Of a stretch of DNA of 64,000 nucleotides, positions 51,668 through 60,060 are shown one piece after another. Every line of letters begins with the position of its first letter. Within the stretch, counting starts at the first letter, position 1. This DNA comes from Streptomyces daqingensis (GTDB lineage Bacteria; Actinomycetota; Actinomycetes; Streptomycetales; Streptomycetaceae): assembly GCF_014645895.1 (NCBI RefSeq), contig NZ_BMMP01000026.1, forward strand, positions 1-64,000, read 5' to 3'. The notes under the pieces were generated by a model. The model ran no database searches, was not told the DNA's origin, and worked only from the letters and a program-made list of their open reading frames with translations. Both the position numbers and the translations under genes were made by a program.

Positions 51668-51844
51668 TCAGTTGTGGCCGAAGCGCCGCTGGTGCTTGCG
51701 TGCCACGTCTGCGGGGCTCGCCGTCCTTCCCGGCGACGGACGCTGCTGCCGGCCCTCTGCGGCACCGTCCTGGCTCGCTCCCTGATCGCGGTCGGCGGCC
51801 TCGGCCTTTCTCTGACTGCGGTCTTGGTTCCTGCCCTTGGTCAT
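51668..51844 (-). CDS. 58-aa small hydrophilic protein
   Basis: This very hydrophilic 58-residue protein starts TKGRNQDRSQRKAEAADRDQ and ends DVARKHQRRFGHN. It has no Cys, Trp or Tyr and no hydrophobic core, so it is likely disordered. ATG 51844 follows AGGAGG at seven bases, the main evidence that it is translated. Similar small proteins ending in RRFGHN are, to my memory, frequent in streptomycetes, without known function. It is convergent with dnaE and divergent from the NYN gene. Confidence 0.7.
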   Translation of the reverse strand: MTKGRNQDRSQRKAEAADRDQGASQDGAAEGRQQRPSPGRTASPADVARKHQRRFGHN

Positions 51845-52077
51845 GATCGCCTCCTGGGGACCGTTGAACGTTGGGCCGAAATCAGCCTGGCATGCGGGAA
51901 ACAAGCGCGCATTTCGAACAATCGGCGCGAGTGAGGCGCCTCTTCGCATTTCCATATCCGCACCACTCCGCTGTCGCCACGCCGATGAACGGGGCCCGGC
52001 TGAATAGCCCTGTACGGTCGGGCAGACTCGAAGGAAACGCAGCCTCGGCTGTGCTCGTGACCGAGAGTGGGTGGAAC

Positions 52078-53388
52078 GTGGATCGCTGCGTCGTCCTGGT
52101 GGATGCCGGGTACCTGTTGGGCGCCGCCGCGAGTCTCCTGGCGGGTGAGCCGATGCGCTCCCGGATCAGCGTGGACCATGCGGCCCTGATCCGCGGACTG
52201 CGCGATCGGGCCGAAGCCGACACCCAGTGCGACCTGCTGCGGATCTACTGGTTCGACGGTGCCCCGGACAGGGTTCCGCAGCCCGAGCACCGCAGGCTCC
52301 GCGTGATGCCGCGCGTGACGGTGAGGCTCGGCGCTCTGACGCGGAGCGACGGCCGGTGGGCCCAGAAGGGCGTCGACGCGGCCATGCACGCCGAGCTCAC
52401 CGAACTGGCCCGCAACCGGGCCTGCTCCGACATCGTGCTCGTCACCGGCGACGGGGACCTGCTGCCCGGCCTGATGTCCGCGAAGGAGCACGGCGTCGCG
52501 GTGCACCTGTGGGCCGTTCAGGCGGCCGACGGCGACTACAACCAGTCGGAGGACCTGGTCGCCGAGGCCGACGAGCGGCGCGTACTGGACCGCAGCTGGA
52601 TCACCGAGGCCGTACGGGCCACCGAGCCGCCCGGCGTCTGCGCGCCGCAGTCCGCCTCCCGTCCGGAGATCGCCGCGATCCTCTCGGCGCCGCTGCCGGA
52701 GACGGCGAAGAACGGCAACGCGCCTTCCGCCCAGGCCCCGCCCACCCCGCAGGGCCAGGCCGTCCCGGCGGCCACACCCGCGGCGCCGGAGCCCGAGACG
52801 CCCGCCGACGCCGTCCCGGCGCCGCCCGCCGGAAGCGAACCGCAGGACGAGAGCGCGAGTACGGGCAGGAACGCCGCCGGAGTGCCCACGCCCAAGGACC
52901 TCGCGGGCCTCGCCCGCCCCCAGCCCGGGGGCGGAGGGCAGGCCACGCCGCCGGGAGCGACGCTGCGCTGGTCCTCGGAGCGGGGCTGGGTGGAGCGCGG
53001 AACGCCCGGAGAGAGCCCGGAGATCGCCGCCCTGCCCACCCTCGCCCAGCTCACGACCGCGGAGCAGCGCTGGGCGGACCGCGAGGAGGACATCACCGCC
53101 GTCAGCGGTGACCCGTTCGAGGTCGGCCAGGTCTTCGCCCGCCGCTGGCTGGAGCGGCTCTCCGCGTCCGCGAACGTCCAGACCCTCGCCGGGGAGTACC
53201 CGCGCATCCCGCACCGCATCGACGGTGAGCTGCTGCGCTATGCCGCCCGTTTCGGGCTGCTCGCACACAAGGACGACCAGATCGACGAGCACGACCGCTA
53301 CGCGATCCGGGCCGGATTCTGGCGCGAGATCGACGCCCCCGTGGCGGGGCAGCAGGCCCCCGCCGAGGACGCCCCGGTCTCCGACTGA
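52078..53388 (+). CDS. NYN-domain (PIN-like RNase) protein
   Basis: This 436-aa protein has an N-terminal NYN domain (about 1-180) with the acidic PIN-type residues in VVLVDAGYLLG (Asp9), LLRIYWFDGAPD, KGVDAAMHAEL and DIVLVTGDGDLLPGL (D125, D127). It could cleave RNA or bind it. A Pro/Ala/Glu-rich linker (about 205-310) leads to a C-terminal helical domain (FEVGQVFARRWLERL, IDGELLRYAARFGLLAH) resembling an OST-HTH/LOTUS-like module; that part is uncertain. GTG 52078 starts the conserved block; in-frame starts at 52051 or ATG 51985 could add 9-31 residues. Confidence 0.88.
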   Translation: MDRCVVLVDAGYLLGAAASLLAGEPMRSRISVDHAALIRGLRDRAEADTQCDLLRIYWFDGAPDRVPQPEHRRLRVMPRVTVRLGALTRSDGRWAQKGVDAAMHAELTELARNRACSDIVLVTGDGDLLPGLMSAKEHGVAVHLWAVQAADGDYNQSEDLVAEADERRVLDRSWITEAVRATEPPGVCAPQSASRPEIAAILSAPLPETAKNGNAPSAQAPPTPQGQAVPAATPAAPEPETPADAVPAPPAGSEPQDESASTGRNAAGVPTPKDLAGLARPQPGGGGQATPPGATLRWSSERGWVERGTPGESPEIAALPTLAQLTTAEQRWADREEDITAVSGDPFEVGQVFARRWLERLSASANVQTLAGEYPRIPHRIDGELLRYAARFGLLAHKDDQIDEHDRYAIRAGFWREIDAPVAGQQAPAEDAPVSD

Positions 53389-53467
53389 GCGGCCGCCGCC
53401 CCCTCCCGGTCCGCCGCCGCAAGGCCCGTTGTCCGCCGCCCGGCGCCGCAGCGTAGGCTCGTCGCTC

Positions 53468-54496
53468 GTGGGAACCGGCACGCGGCAGCAGCAAGTCAAC
53501 AGCGTCGACGAACGGACGCGGGACGCCGTGCGCATAACCGGCCTAATCAAGACCTACCCCGCGGCCAGGGGCCGCCGGGGCGAGCCGCCCGCACCGCCCG
53601 TACGCGCCTGCGACGGTGTCGACCTCCGCGTCCGGCCGGGCGAGGTCTTCGGACTGCTCGGCCCGAACGGGGCGGGGAAGTCGACCGTCGTCAGGCAGCT
53701 CACCGGTCTGCTGCGCCCCGACGCGGGCGCTGTCGAAGTGCTCGGCCACGATCTCGTACGCCATCCGGAACGGGCAGCCAGGCTGCTCGCCTACCTCGGC
53801 CAGGAGTCCAGCGCCCTCGACGAGCTGACGGTCGCGCTCGCCGCGGAGACCACGGGCCGGCTGCGCGGTCTCGGCACCGCCGCCGCGCGCCGGGAACGCG
53901 ACGCCGTTCTGGAGGAACTGGGCCTCGCGAAGATCGCCGGGCGCCCCCTGAAGAAGCTCTCCGGCGGGCAGCGCCGGCTGGCGTGCGTCGCGGCGGCGCT
54001 CGTCGGCAGGCGGCCGCTGCTCGTACTCGACGAGCCGACCACCGGCATGGACCCCGTGGCGCGCCGTGCGGTGTGGGCGGCCGTCGACCGCCGGCGCTCC
54101 GAGGACGGAGCGACCGTCGTGCTCGTGACGCACAACGTCATCGAGGCCGAGACGGTGCTGGACAGGGTGGCCGTGCTCGACCGCGGCCGGGTGATCGCGT
54201 GTGACACTCCCGGCGGGCTGAAGTCGCTGGTGGGCGACGACGTACGGCTGGACCTGGTCTGGCGGGACAGTCCGCCGCTCGACGTCCCGCGGCTCGCCGG
54301 ACTGGCGGAGCGCGCCACCGTCTCCGGGCGCCGCTGGACGCTGCGCATGACGCCGGAGGACGCACGCGAGGCGGTCTCCGTCGTGACGACCGGTCCGGCT
54401 TTCGCTGCGTTGGACGACTTCTCGCTGGCCACGCCCAGCCTGGAGGACGTGTACCTGTCGCTGGGCGGCAGCGGGGAAGGTCTGGTGAAGCTGTGA
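53468..54496 (+). CDS. ABC transporter ATP-binding protein
   Basis: This 342-aa ATPase has Walker A LLGPNGAGKSTVV (Lys71), Q-loop YLGQESSALDELT, signature KKLSGGQRRLACVAAALVG, Walker B LLVLDEPTTGMDP and the H-loop VLVTHNVIEAE, then an 85-residue C-terminal domain as in DrrA/NatA-type drug exporters. GTG 53468 has no ribosome site but lies eight bases after TAGGCT, with TTGTCC 19 bases further up, so a leaderless transcript is likely; GTG 53528 is an alternative. Its stop overlaps the permease start by 4 nt. The substrate is unknown. Confidence 0.94.
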   Translation: MGTGTRQQQVNSVDERTRDAVRITGLIKTYPAARGRRGEPPAPPVRACDGVDLRVRPGEVFGLLGPNGAGKSTVVRQLTGLLRPDAGAVEVLGHDLVRHPERAARLLAYLGQESSALDELTVALAAETTGRLRGLGTAAARRERDAVLEELGLAKIAGRPLKKLSGGQRRLACVAAALVGRRPLLVLDEPTTGMDPVARRAVWAAVDRRRSEDGATVVLVTHNVIEAETVLDRVAVLDRGRVIACDTPGGLKSLVGDDVRLDLVWRDSPPLDVPRLAGLAERATVSGRRWTLRMTPEDAREAVSVVTTGPAFAALDDFSLATPSLEDVYLSLGGSGEGLVKL

Positions 54497-55437
54497 GCAC
54501 GGCCGCGACATCGCGGGCTGCACGCTCGGCCCGGGGGGACGCCCGGGCCGACCGGTCGGGACGAGCGGACGGAGCGGGACGGGAGAAGCCCGCGGACGGG
54601 CAGGTGCCCGCCGCCCGGCCGGCCCCCGACCCGGACGCGGCGGCCGTGGCCGCGGCGCTGCCCGACGCGTCCGGCGCGCAGCCCGCGCCGCTGGCGCCCC
54701 GCGCCCGGCTGTGGCCCTCGCTGGGCGCCGTCTACCGGGCGCAGCTGTCGCGGGCCCGCGTGGCCCGCATCCCGCTGCTCTTCGTGGCGACGTTCCAGTC
54801 GCTGGGGATCATGGTGCTGATGAGGGGCGTCGTGGACGGGGGAGCGGAGTCGCGCGCCGTCGTCGCCGGGTCCAGCGTCCTCGTCGTGGCCTTCGTCGCG
54901 CTGAACCTCCTCGCGCAGTACTTCGGCCAGCTGCGTGCCGGAGGCGGACTGGACCACTACGCGACGCTGCCGGTGCCCGCCGCCGCGGTCGTGCTGGGGG
55001 CGGCCGCAGCGTATGCGTCGTTCACGGTGCCGGGGGTTCTCGTGACGGCCGTCGCGGGCGGACTCCTGTACCAGCTGCCGCTGGGCGGGCTGTGGCTGCT
55101 CGCCGCCGTCATCCCGCTGGCGGGTGCCGCCCTGGCCGGGCTCGGTGCGGCGCTGGGGCTGCTGGCGCCCAGACCGGAGCTGGCCACGCTCTGCGGCCAG
55201 CTGGGGATGTCCGCGGCGCTGCTGCTGGGGGTGCTGCCCGGCGGCCAGCTTCCCGCGCCGGTCGCGCTGGTGCGGGACCTGTTGCCCTCGACGTACGGCG
55301 TCGAAGCCCTCACACGCGCCTTCGAGGCCCACCCCGACTGGGGTCATGCGGGCCTGGACCTGGGGGTGTGCGCGTGCGTCGGCGCCGTCTCCCTGGCGCT
55401 GGCGACGTGGGCCTACCGGCGAGCCGCGGTGCGCTGA
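54493..55437 (+). CDS. ABC-2 type transporter permease
   Basis: This 314-aa permease has a disordered Ala/Arg/Pro-rich N-terminus (about 70 residues), then an ABC-2 membrane domain with six helices (about 88-310), including IPLLFVATFQSLGIMVLM and the late GVLPGGQLPAPVALVRDLLP loop with YGVEALTRAF. The GTG start overlaps the ATPase stop (GTGA), so the pair forms one exporter. Natural-product or lipid export is typical for this class; the cargo is unknown. Confidence 0.9.
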   Translation: MSTAATSRAARSARGDARADRSGRADGAGREKPADGQVPAARPAPDPDAAAVAAALPDASGAQPAPLAPRARLWPSLGAVYRAQLSRARVARIPLLFVATFQSLGIMVLMRGVVDGGAESRAVVAGSSVLVVAFVALNLLAQYFGQLRAGGGLDHYATLPVPAAAVVLGAAAAYASFTVPGVLVTAVAGGLLYQLPLGGLWLLAAVIPLAGAALAGLGAALGLLAPRPELATLCGQLGMSAALLLGVLPGGQLPAPVALVRDLLPSTYGVEALTRAFEAHPDWGHAGLDLGVCACVGAVSLALATWAYRRAAVR

Positions 55438-55516
55438 GCAGCGGCGGGTGCGCCGAGGGTGACGTCATCTGCCGCCCGCTGCCCGAACACGCGCCCGTCC
55501 CTGGCACGATGGCGTC

Positions 55517-56455
55517 GTGAACGCACCGACGCCTTCATCACCCGATCCAGGACGCCCACCGCGCTCCCACCGCGACGACGGCCGGCGAGCGCGGTCCCGG
55601 CCGGCCGGACAGCCCGCAGATCCGCACGGCGCTCCCGGCGGCCCGTACGGCGGTCACGGCCCGTACGGCTCCTACGGCGAGCAGGGCGCGTACGGCTTCC
55701 GTGACTCCTACGGAGGCGGCGGGTACGGCGGGGACGCCCCGTACGGCGGCCGGCACGGCGGTGATCCGTACGGGGGCCCGAACGGAGGCGCCGGCGACCC
55801 GCATGGCGGCGGGTACGCCGGTGATCCGTACGAGGGGCGGAACGGGCAGGGCGACGACGTCCCGGCGTATCCGGAGTACCCCGAGTACCCGGAGCACAGG
55901 GCGGACCGCCCGGAGGTGCGGCGCGAGGTCCTCGACGGACTGCTGTGCGCCCTCGTCGTGACCGCGCTCGGCGTGGGCCTCGGACTGATGTGGCTGTGGC
56001 TGGCGCCCCGGGTCCCGCTGGTGACCGTCGACGGTGCGGTCTTCCTCAAGGACCCCGAGGGCGAGGAGGCCATCGGGGCGGACGGCACGTTCGTGCTCCT
56101 GGCGATCGGCTTCGGCGTGGTCACGGGGGCGCTGGCCTTCCTGCGCAGCCGCGGAGGCGGCGTCGGCATCGTGGTGGGGCTGACGGCCGGTGCGCTGCTG
56201 GGGTCCCTGCTGGCGTGGGGGCTCGGCGTGTGGCTGGGCCCCGACACGGATCTGGTGGCGGCGGCGAAGGCCGCCGGTGAGGGCAAGACGTTCGACGGGC
56301 CGTTGAAGCTGCAGGCGAAGAGTGCGCTGCTCGTGTGGCCGCTGCTGGCTCTGATCGTGCATCTGGCGCTGACCGGGTTGTTCGGAAAACGCGACCCCGA
56401 CCCCGGGGACCCGTACTACCCGGCGCCGGGCGGCGAGGGAGCCCACGGCCGGTAG
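55517..56455 (+). CDS. Gly/Tyr-rich membrane protein (DUF2567-like)
   Basis: In this 312-aa protein residues 1 to about 135 are a low-complexity Gly/Tyr/Pro tract with repeated GGxPYGG units, followed by four membrane helices (about 140-162, 193-211, 217-237 and 270-290). The membrane part, with GLMWLWLAPRVPLVTVDGA, resembles actinobacterial DUF2567 proteins; I give that as likely, not certain. GTG 55517 lies six bases after CACGAT and lacks a ribosome site, so it might also be leaderless. It is 80 bp after the permease. Confidence 0.78.
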   Translation: MNAPTPSSPDPGRPPRSHRDDGRRARSRPAGQPADPHGAPGGPYGGHGPYGSYGEQGAYGFRDSYGGGGYGGDAPYGGRHGGDPYGGPNGGAGDPHGGGYAGDPYEGRNGQGDDVPAYPEYPEYPEHRADRPEVRREVLDGLLCALVVTALGVGLGLMWLWLAPRVPLVTVDGAVFLKDPEGEEAIGADGTFVLLAIGFGVVTGALAFLRSRGGGVGIVVGLTAGALLGSLLAWGLGVWLGPDTDLVAAAKAAGEGKTFDGPLKLQAKSALLVWPLLALIVHLALTGLFGKRDPDPGDPYYPAPGGEGAHGR

Positions 56456-56522
56456 CGGCGTTCTCCGCCCGTCCGGAGCGCGGAGGCCGTCGGCTCTCGG
56501 CGAGGCGCGAGCGGGGTGCGTC

Positions 56523-57032
56523 TCACGCGCCGCCCGTGCGGGCGATGGGCGCCGTGACCGCCCCGGTGAGCGCGGCCAGGTCGCCCGGGGCCAGCTCGAT
56601 CTCCAGCCCGCGGCGGCCCGCGGAGACGCAGACGGCGGCGTGGCCCAGAGCCGAGCTGTCGAGAATCGTGGGCAGCCGCTTGCGCTGTCCCAGTGGTGAG
56701 ACCCCGCCGAGCACGTAGCCGGTCGTGCGTTCGACGTCGGCCGGGTCCGCCATGGCGGCGCGCTTCCCGCCGGCGGCGGACGCCAGTGCCTTCAGGTCGA
56801 GGGACGAGGAGACGGGCACGACGGCCACGGTCAGCGCTCCGTCGACCTGCGCCACGAGGGTCTTGAAGACCTGTCCGGGCGGCAGGCCCAGCGCCTCCGC
56901 CGCTTCGGCGCCGTAGGAGGGCGCCGCGGGATCGTGCTCGTAGGAGTGCGTGGTGAACTCCACGCCCGCGCGTGAGGCGGCGAGCGTCGCCGGCGTCGCC
57001 GCCGTCTGCTGCCGCTGCTTCTTCTTCGCCAT
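56523..57032 (-). CDS. ybaK: YbaK-type Cys-tRNA(Pro)/aminoacyl-tRNA deacylase
   Basis: This 169-aa protein is a stand-alone ProRS-editing-domain homologue: YGAEAAEALGLPPGQVFKTL (with the conserved catalytic-site Lys), VAVVPVSSSLDLKALASAAG, TTGYVLGGVSPLGQRKRLPT and the C-terminal GLEIELAPGDLAALTGA. YbaK hydrolyses Cys-tRNA(Pro) formed by prolyl-tRNA synthetase. The start ATG gives a short Lys-rich leader (AKKKQRQQ). It is convergent with the upstream membrane-protein gene. Confidence 0.93.
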   Translation of the reverse strand: MAKKKQRQQTAATPATLAASRAGVEFTTHSYEHDPAAPSYGAEAAEALGLPPGQVFKTLVAQVDGALTVAVVPVSSSLDLKALASAAGGKRAAMADPADVERTTGYVLGGVSPLGQRKRLPTILDSSALGHAAVCVSAGRRGLEIELAPGDLAALTGAVTAPIARTGGA

Positions 57033-57224
57033 GCTTTCCGCCCCGCCTTCGGACTGTCTCCGTCTGCGGCCCGGCGTGCGGACCGCCGTGTCCCACTGCC
57101 TGCGGTCAGGGCCTCGGGGAGACCCCTGGACCGCGTGCGAGCGACGAGGTGCCCTCGCCGCGCAACGCCGTCCGGCGCATCCCGCCGTACTGGACGCCGG
57201 TGCCCGACGCCCTTCCGGCCGGGC

Positions 57225-58067
57225 TCAGTTCGGGCTTGTCGGCTCGCGCGTGAGATCCGCCGCAGGCAGCGACGGCAGCTTCCCGATGACGGCTGTCTCG
57301 CGCCGCAGGAGCTTCAGTTCGTCCGCCAGCCGCGTCGCCGTGTCAGGTGCCTGGAGCAGCCGCTGCTTCGTCGGGGTGTCCAGGATGGTCGCCGCGGCCA
57401 CCAGGTAGGAGACGACTGACGGGTCGTCCGGCAGTTCCTGCCCGGCGGCGAGTGTCCGCTCGCGGGCGCTGGCGAGGCGCTTCTGGTAAGCGCGGAAGGC
57501 GCGCAGCACACCGGAGGCGAGCGCTCCGGCGCCGTCCCCCTCCTCCTCCGGCAACTCCTCGATCTCGCCCATGAGGTACGGCCCGCTCGCGTCCACCGAG
57601 TGGAGCCTGAAGCGGGTGGTGCCCGTGGCGAGCACTTCGTACCCGGCGCTGTCGGAGGACTGCTCGTCCTCGACGGAGGCGTCGTCGACGCCCGCACCGG
57701 TGCCGCCCGCGGCTCCGGACGGGGCGGTGCCGGGAGGGGTGCCGCCGGAGCCGCCCGAACGCTCGCGGATGGTCGAGGCGTCGGCGATGCAGCCCACGGC
57801 GTAGAAGGACGCCATGGGGTCGGGTCCGAAGCCGGCGGTCGGGTCCGCGCCGGGCGACGGCGCGGACTCGGGCAGCCCCGTCGACGTCTGGGCGACCTCG
57901 CGGCCGTCCCGGATGGCGACGACGCCGAACCGGCGAGGTGCGTCCTCGGGGATCTCCAGCAGGTCCCGCATCAGCGCGCGGTACCGCTGCTCGAAGATGT
58001 TCAACGGCAGCACGAGGCCAGGGAACAGCACCGAGTTGAGCGGGAAGAGCGGAAGCGCGGTTGTCAC
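57225..58067 (-). CDS. LON substrate-binding-domain protein
   Basis: This 280-aa protein is a stand-alone Lon N-domain without ATPase or protease parts: TALPLFPLNSVLFPGLVLPL, IFEQRYRALM, RRFGVVAIRDG, TTRFRLHSVDA, and a helical end (YLVAAATILDTPTKQRLLQA, DTATRLADELKLLRRE). A Gly/Pro/Ser/Asp-rich insertion (about residues 100-140) splits the usual domain. The family may present substrates to proteases or act as adaptor; the function is unknown. The 192-bp gap to ybaK holds no gene I can support. Confidence 0.9.
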   Translation of the reverse strand: MTTALPLFPLNSVLFPGLVLPLNIFEQRYRALMRDLLEIPEDAPRRFGVVAIRDGREVAQTSTGLPESAPSPGADPTAGFGPDPMASFYAVGCIADASTIRERSGGSGGTPPGTAPSGAAGGTGAGVDDASVEDEQSSDSAGYEVLATGTTRFRLHSVDASGPYLMGEIEELPEEEGDGAGALASGVLRAFRAYQKRLASARERTLAAGQELPDDPSVVSYLVAAATILDTPTKQRLLQAPDTATRLADELKLLRRETAVIGKLPSLPAADLTREPTSPN

Positions 58068-58164
58068 AACGAGTAAGCCTAAAGCCTTCGGGCCGTGTCG
58101 GGTGTGCCTGAGCGATCAGGGAGTTCGCGGTGGCGGGCGGGACGGACCTGCGGCGGGCAACCGT

Positions 58165-58189
58165 GCGGACCGTCCCGGGGCCGGTCCGC
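58165..58189 (-). terminator. Weak hairpin after the beta-helix membrane protein gene
   Basis: There is an 8-bp stem (gcggaccg/cggtccgc) with a 9-nt loop in the gap before the LON gene, about 65 nt beyond the stop at 58256. Confidence 0.4.
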
Positions 58190-58255
58190 GCCGCGGCCAC
58201 CCGGGCCGTGCCGTTCGTACGCGACGCGCGCCGGTACGGCCGCCCGCCTCCCTGC

Positions 58256-59869
58256 TCACTGGCGCCGCAGCAGCCGCGTCGCCCCCGTCGCGACGGTCGT
58301 CGCGAGGACCCAGCCCAGCATGATCAGGGTCGCCGCCACCCATTGGTGGTATCCGGCCGGGTTCCACGCGGTGTCCTGCCCGAAGGTGATGACGGGGAGC
58401 AGCAGGTCCAGCGCGTACAGGGGCGCGTTCCAGTGCGGCGACTCGCCGCCTTTGAGCGGGTCGGGCGGGTTCGCTCCGAAGAAGAGGGCGCTCGCCGCCC
58501 ACAGGACGGCCATCCACAGCGCGGCCTGCGCGGGGCGGTATCCGTAGGCGACCGTCCAGTCCTGCAGGTAGCCCCACACCTTCCCCACCAGCGGCAGAGT
58601 CTCCCGGCGGCGGCGCTGCTTGGCGAGGAGCACGGCGCGCGCGTTGGTGTCCTCACCGCAGTTGCGGTACATCAGCGCCAACTGCTCGTAGGGGAGCGGC
58701 GAGTACTCCGGGGTGGCGGCCGCGAGCCACTGCAGGCGCTCGCGGACGTTGAAGTGCCCCTCCTTGGGAATGGCCTGCTGGTAGGTGAAGCCCGCCATCC
58801 ACAGCCGCTGGTCGCGGGGCCAGCTGCCGACGCGGTCCAGTAACTTCTCGACGGCGGCGCCGGAGAGCACGACCAGGCCGCGTTCCGGAGCGCGCGGCGT
58901 GAAGTTCAGCTCCGGCGTCTGGATGCGGCGCAGGGAGAGTTCCTGGTCCCGCTGGAGTTCGAAGCGGGCGTTCTCGATGACGAGCGACGAGTTGAACCGC
59001 CCGTCGTCCAGCACCATCCCGCCCGTGCACTCGAAGTGCCGGGTGCGCCAGCGGCTCGTGTTCTCGGACGTGAAGGGGACGGGGGTGCCGGCGGCGGGCG
59101 TGGCCCCCATGAGCTGCGGGGAGCGGCTGCGGTTGGCGTCGGCGAAGCTGGCGACGTGCTCCACGGTCATCTGCGGGGCGTACAGCGCGTAGCGGCCGTT
59201 GCGGTTGCGCAGCACCGTCCCGAACATGTGCAGCGAGCTGCCGATCGTGGCGCCGCGGAGGCTGAACTCGCCGTCCGTCATCAGCAGGCTCGCCTGCAGT
59301 TCCTGGGAGACGGTGATGCCGTCGGCGGCGACGGCCCTGTTGCGGCGGCCGCTGCCGATCGTCGCCTCGTTGAGCATCAGGTCGGTGCCGATGGTGGCGT
59401 CGGTGAGCTTGACGCCCTCCGGTATGGAGCAGCGGGGCAGGTGCAGGTCGCCGTCGGTGGTCAGCCGGGCGGCCTCGAGGCGCGGTATGTAGCAGTCGAC
59501 GAGGCGTGCGGTGTGGATGCGCGCCTCGGCCATCCGCACCTCCGAGTCGAAGCGGCACTGCCGCAGTTCGAAGTACGGCTCGATGGCGCCGCCCGAGAGG
59601 TCCAGTACGTCCGTGATCTGGGCCCCGGCCAGGTGCAGCGAGGCGACGCGGCCCAGCAGGGGCGGCGGGCCGTGCAGCAGCAGCAGCGAGATGACGCGCG
59701 CGCGGACGGTCCGGTCCGGCCCCCAGACGTGGTCGCCGTTGGGGTCGTCCAGTTCCGCCTCGCCGGTGCGCAGGTCGTACGCGCTGCCGTTGAGGAACGC
59801 CTGCCACATTCCCCACTCGGCTCTCGTGAGCCAGGAAGGCGGCTCTCTGGACTCCAGGTCCTCGCTCAC
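58256..59869 (-). CDS. Beta-helix-like membrane protein, single TTA codon
   Basis: This 537-aa protein has residues about 60-400 in recurring short units with a small/hydrophobic pattern (VASLHLAGAQITDVLDLSGG, TDGDLHLPRCSI, DATIGTDLMLNEATIGSG), as in pentapeptide-like right-handed beta-helices. Two or three C-terminal membrane helices follow (AALWMAVLWAASALFFGA, WVAATLIMLGWVLATTVATG). Homologues are often labelled membrane-associated oxidoreductase, but I see no redox motif. GTG 59869 follows GAGGGGGAAG; longer starts are possible. Leu in EKLLDR is encoded by TTA (58843-58841), so in a streptomycete its translation would need the bldA tRNA. It is divergent from hisD. Confidence 0.82.
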   Translation of the reverse strand: MSEDLESREPPSWLTRAEWGMWQAFLNGSAYDLRTGEAELDDPNGDHVWGPDRTVRARVISLLLLHGPPPLLGRVASLHLAGAQITDVLDLSGGAIEPYFELRQCRFDSEVRMAEARIHTARLVDCYIPRLEAARLTTDGDLHLPRCSIPEGVKLTDATIGTDLMLNEATIGSGRRNRAVAADGITVSQELQASLLMTDGEFSLRGATIGSSLHMFGTVLRNRNGRYALYAPQMTVEHVASFADANRSRSPQLMGATPAAGTPVPFTSENTSRWRTRHFECTGGMVLDDGRFNSSLVIENARFELQRDQELSLRRIQTPELNFTPRAPERGLVVLSGAAVEKLLDRVGSWPRDQRLWMAGFTYQQAIPKEGHFNVRERLQWLAAATPEYSPLPYEQLALMYRNCGEDTNARAVLLAKQRRRRETLPLVGKVWGYLQDWTVAYGYRPAQAALWMAVLWAASALFFGANPPDPLKGGESPHWNAPLYALDLLLPVITFGQDTAWNPAGYHQWVAATLIMLGWVLATTVATGATRLLRRQ

Positions 59870-60060
59870 CGGGTCGCTTCCCCCTCGGTCTGTGACTGTG
59901 CTGGTCGGGACGGGTCTCCGGGCCCCCGCCCCGGCGTCCGTCCGCTTCATTCCCTCTCTGTGACCGTATGAACGCCAGAGGCGACGATCGTCTCCTGGGA
60001 TGCGTATCACTCACTGATACGGAAGCCCGGTGGCCGGAGGCGGTCTGAGAGACTGGATCC

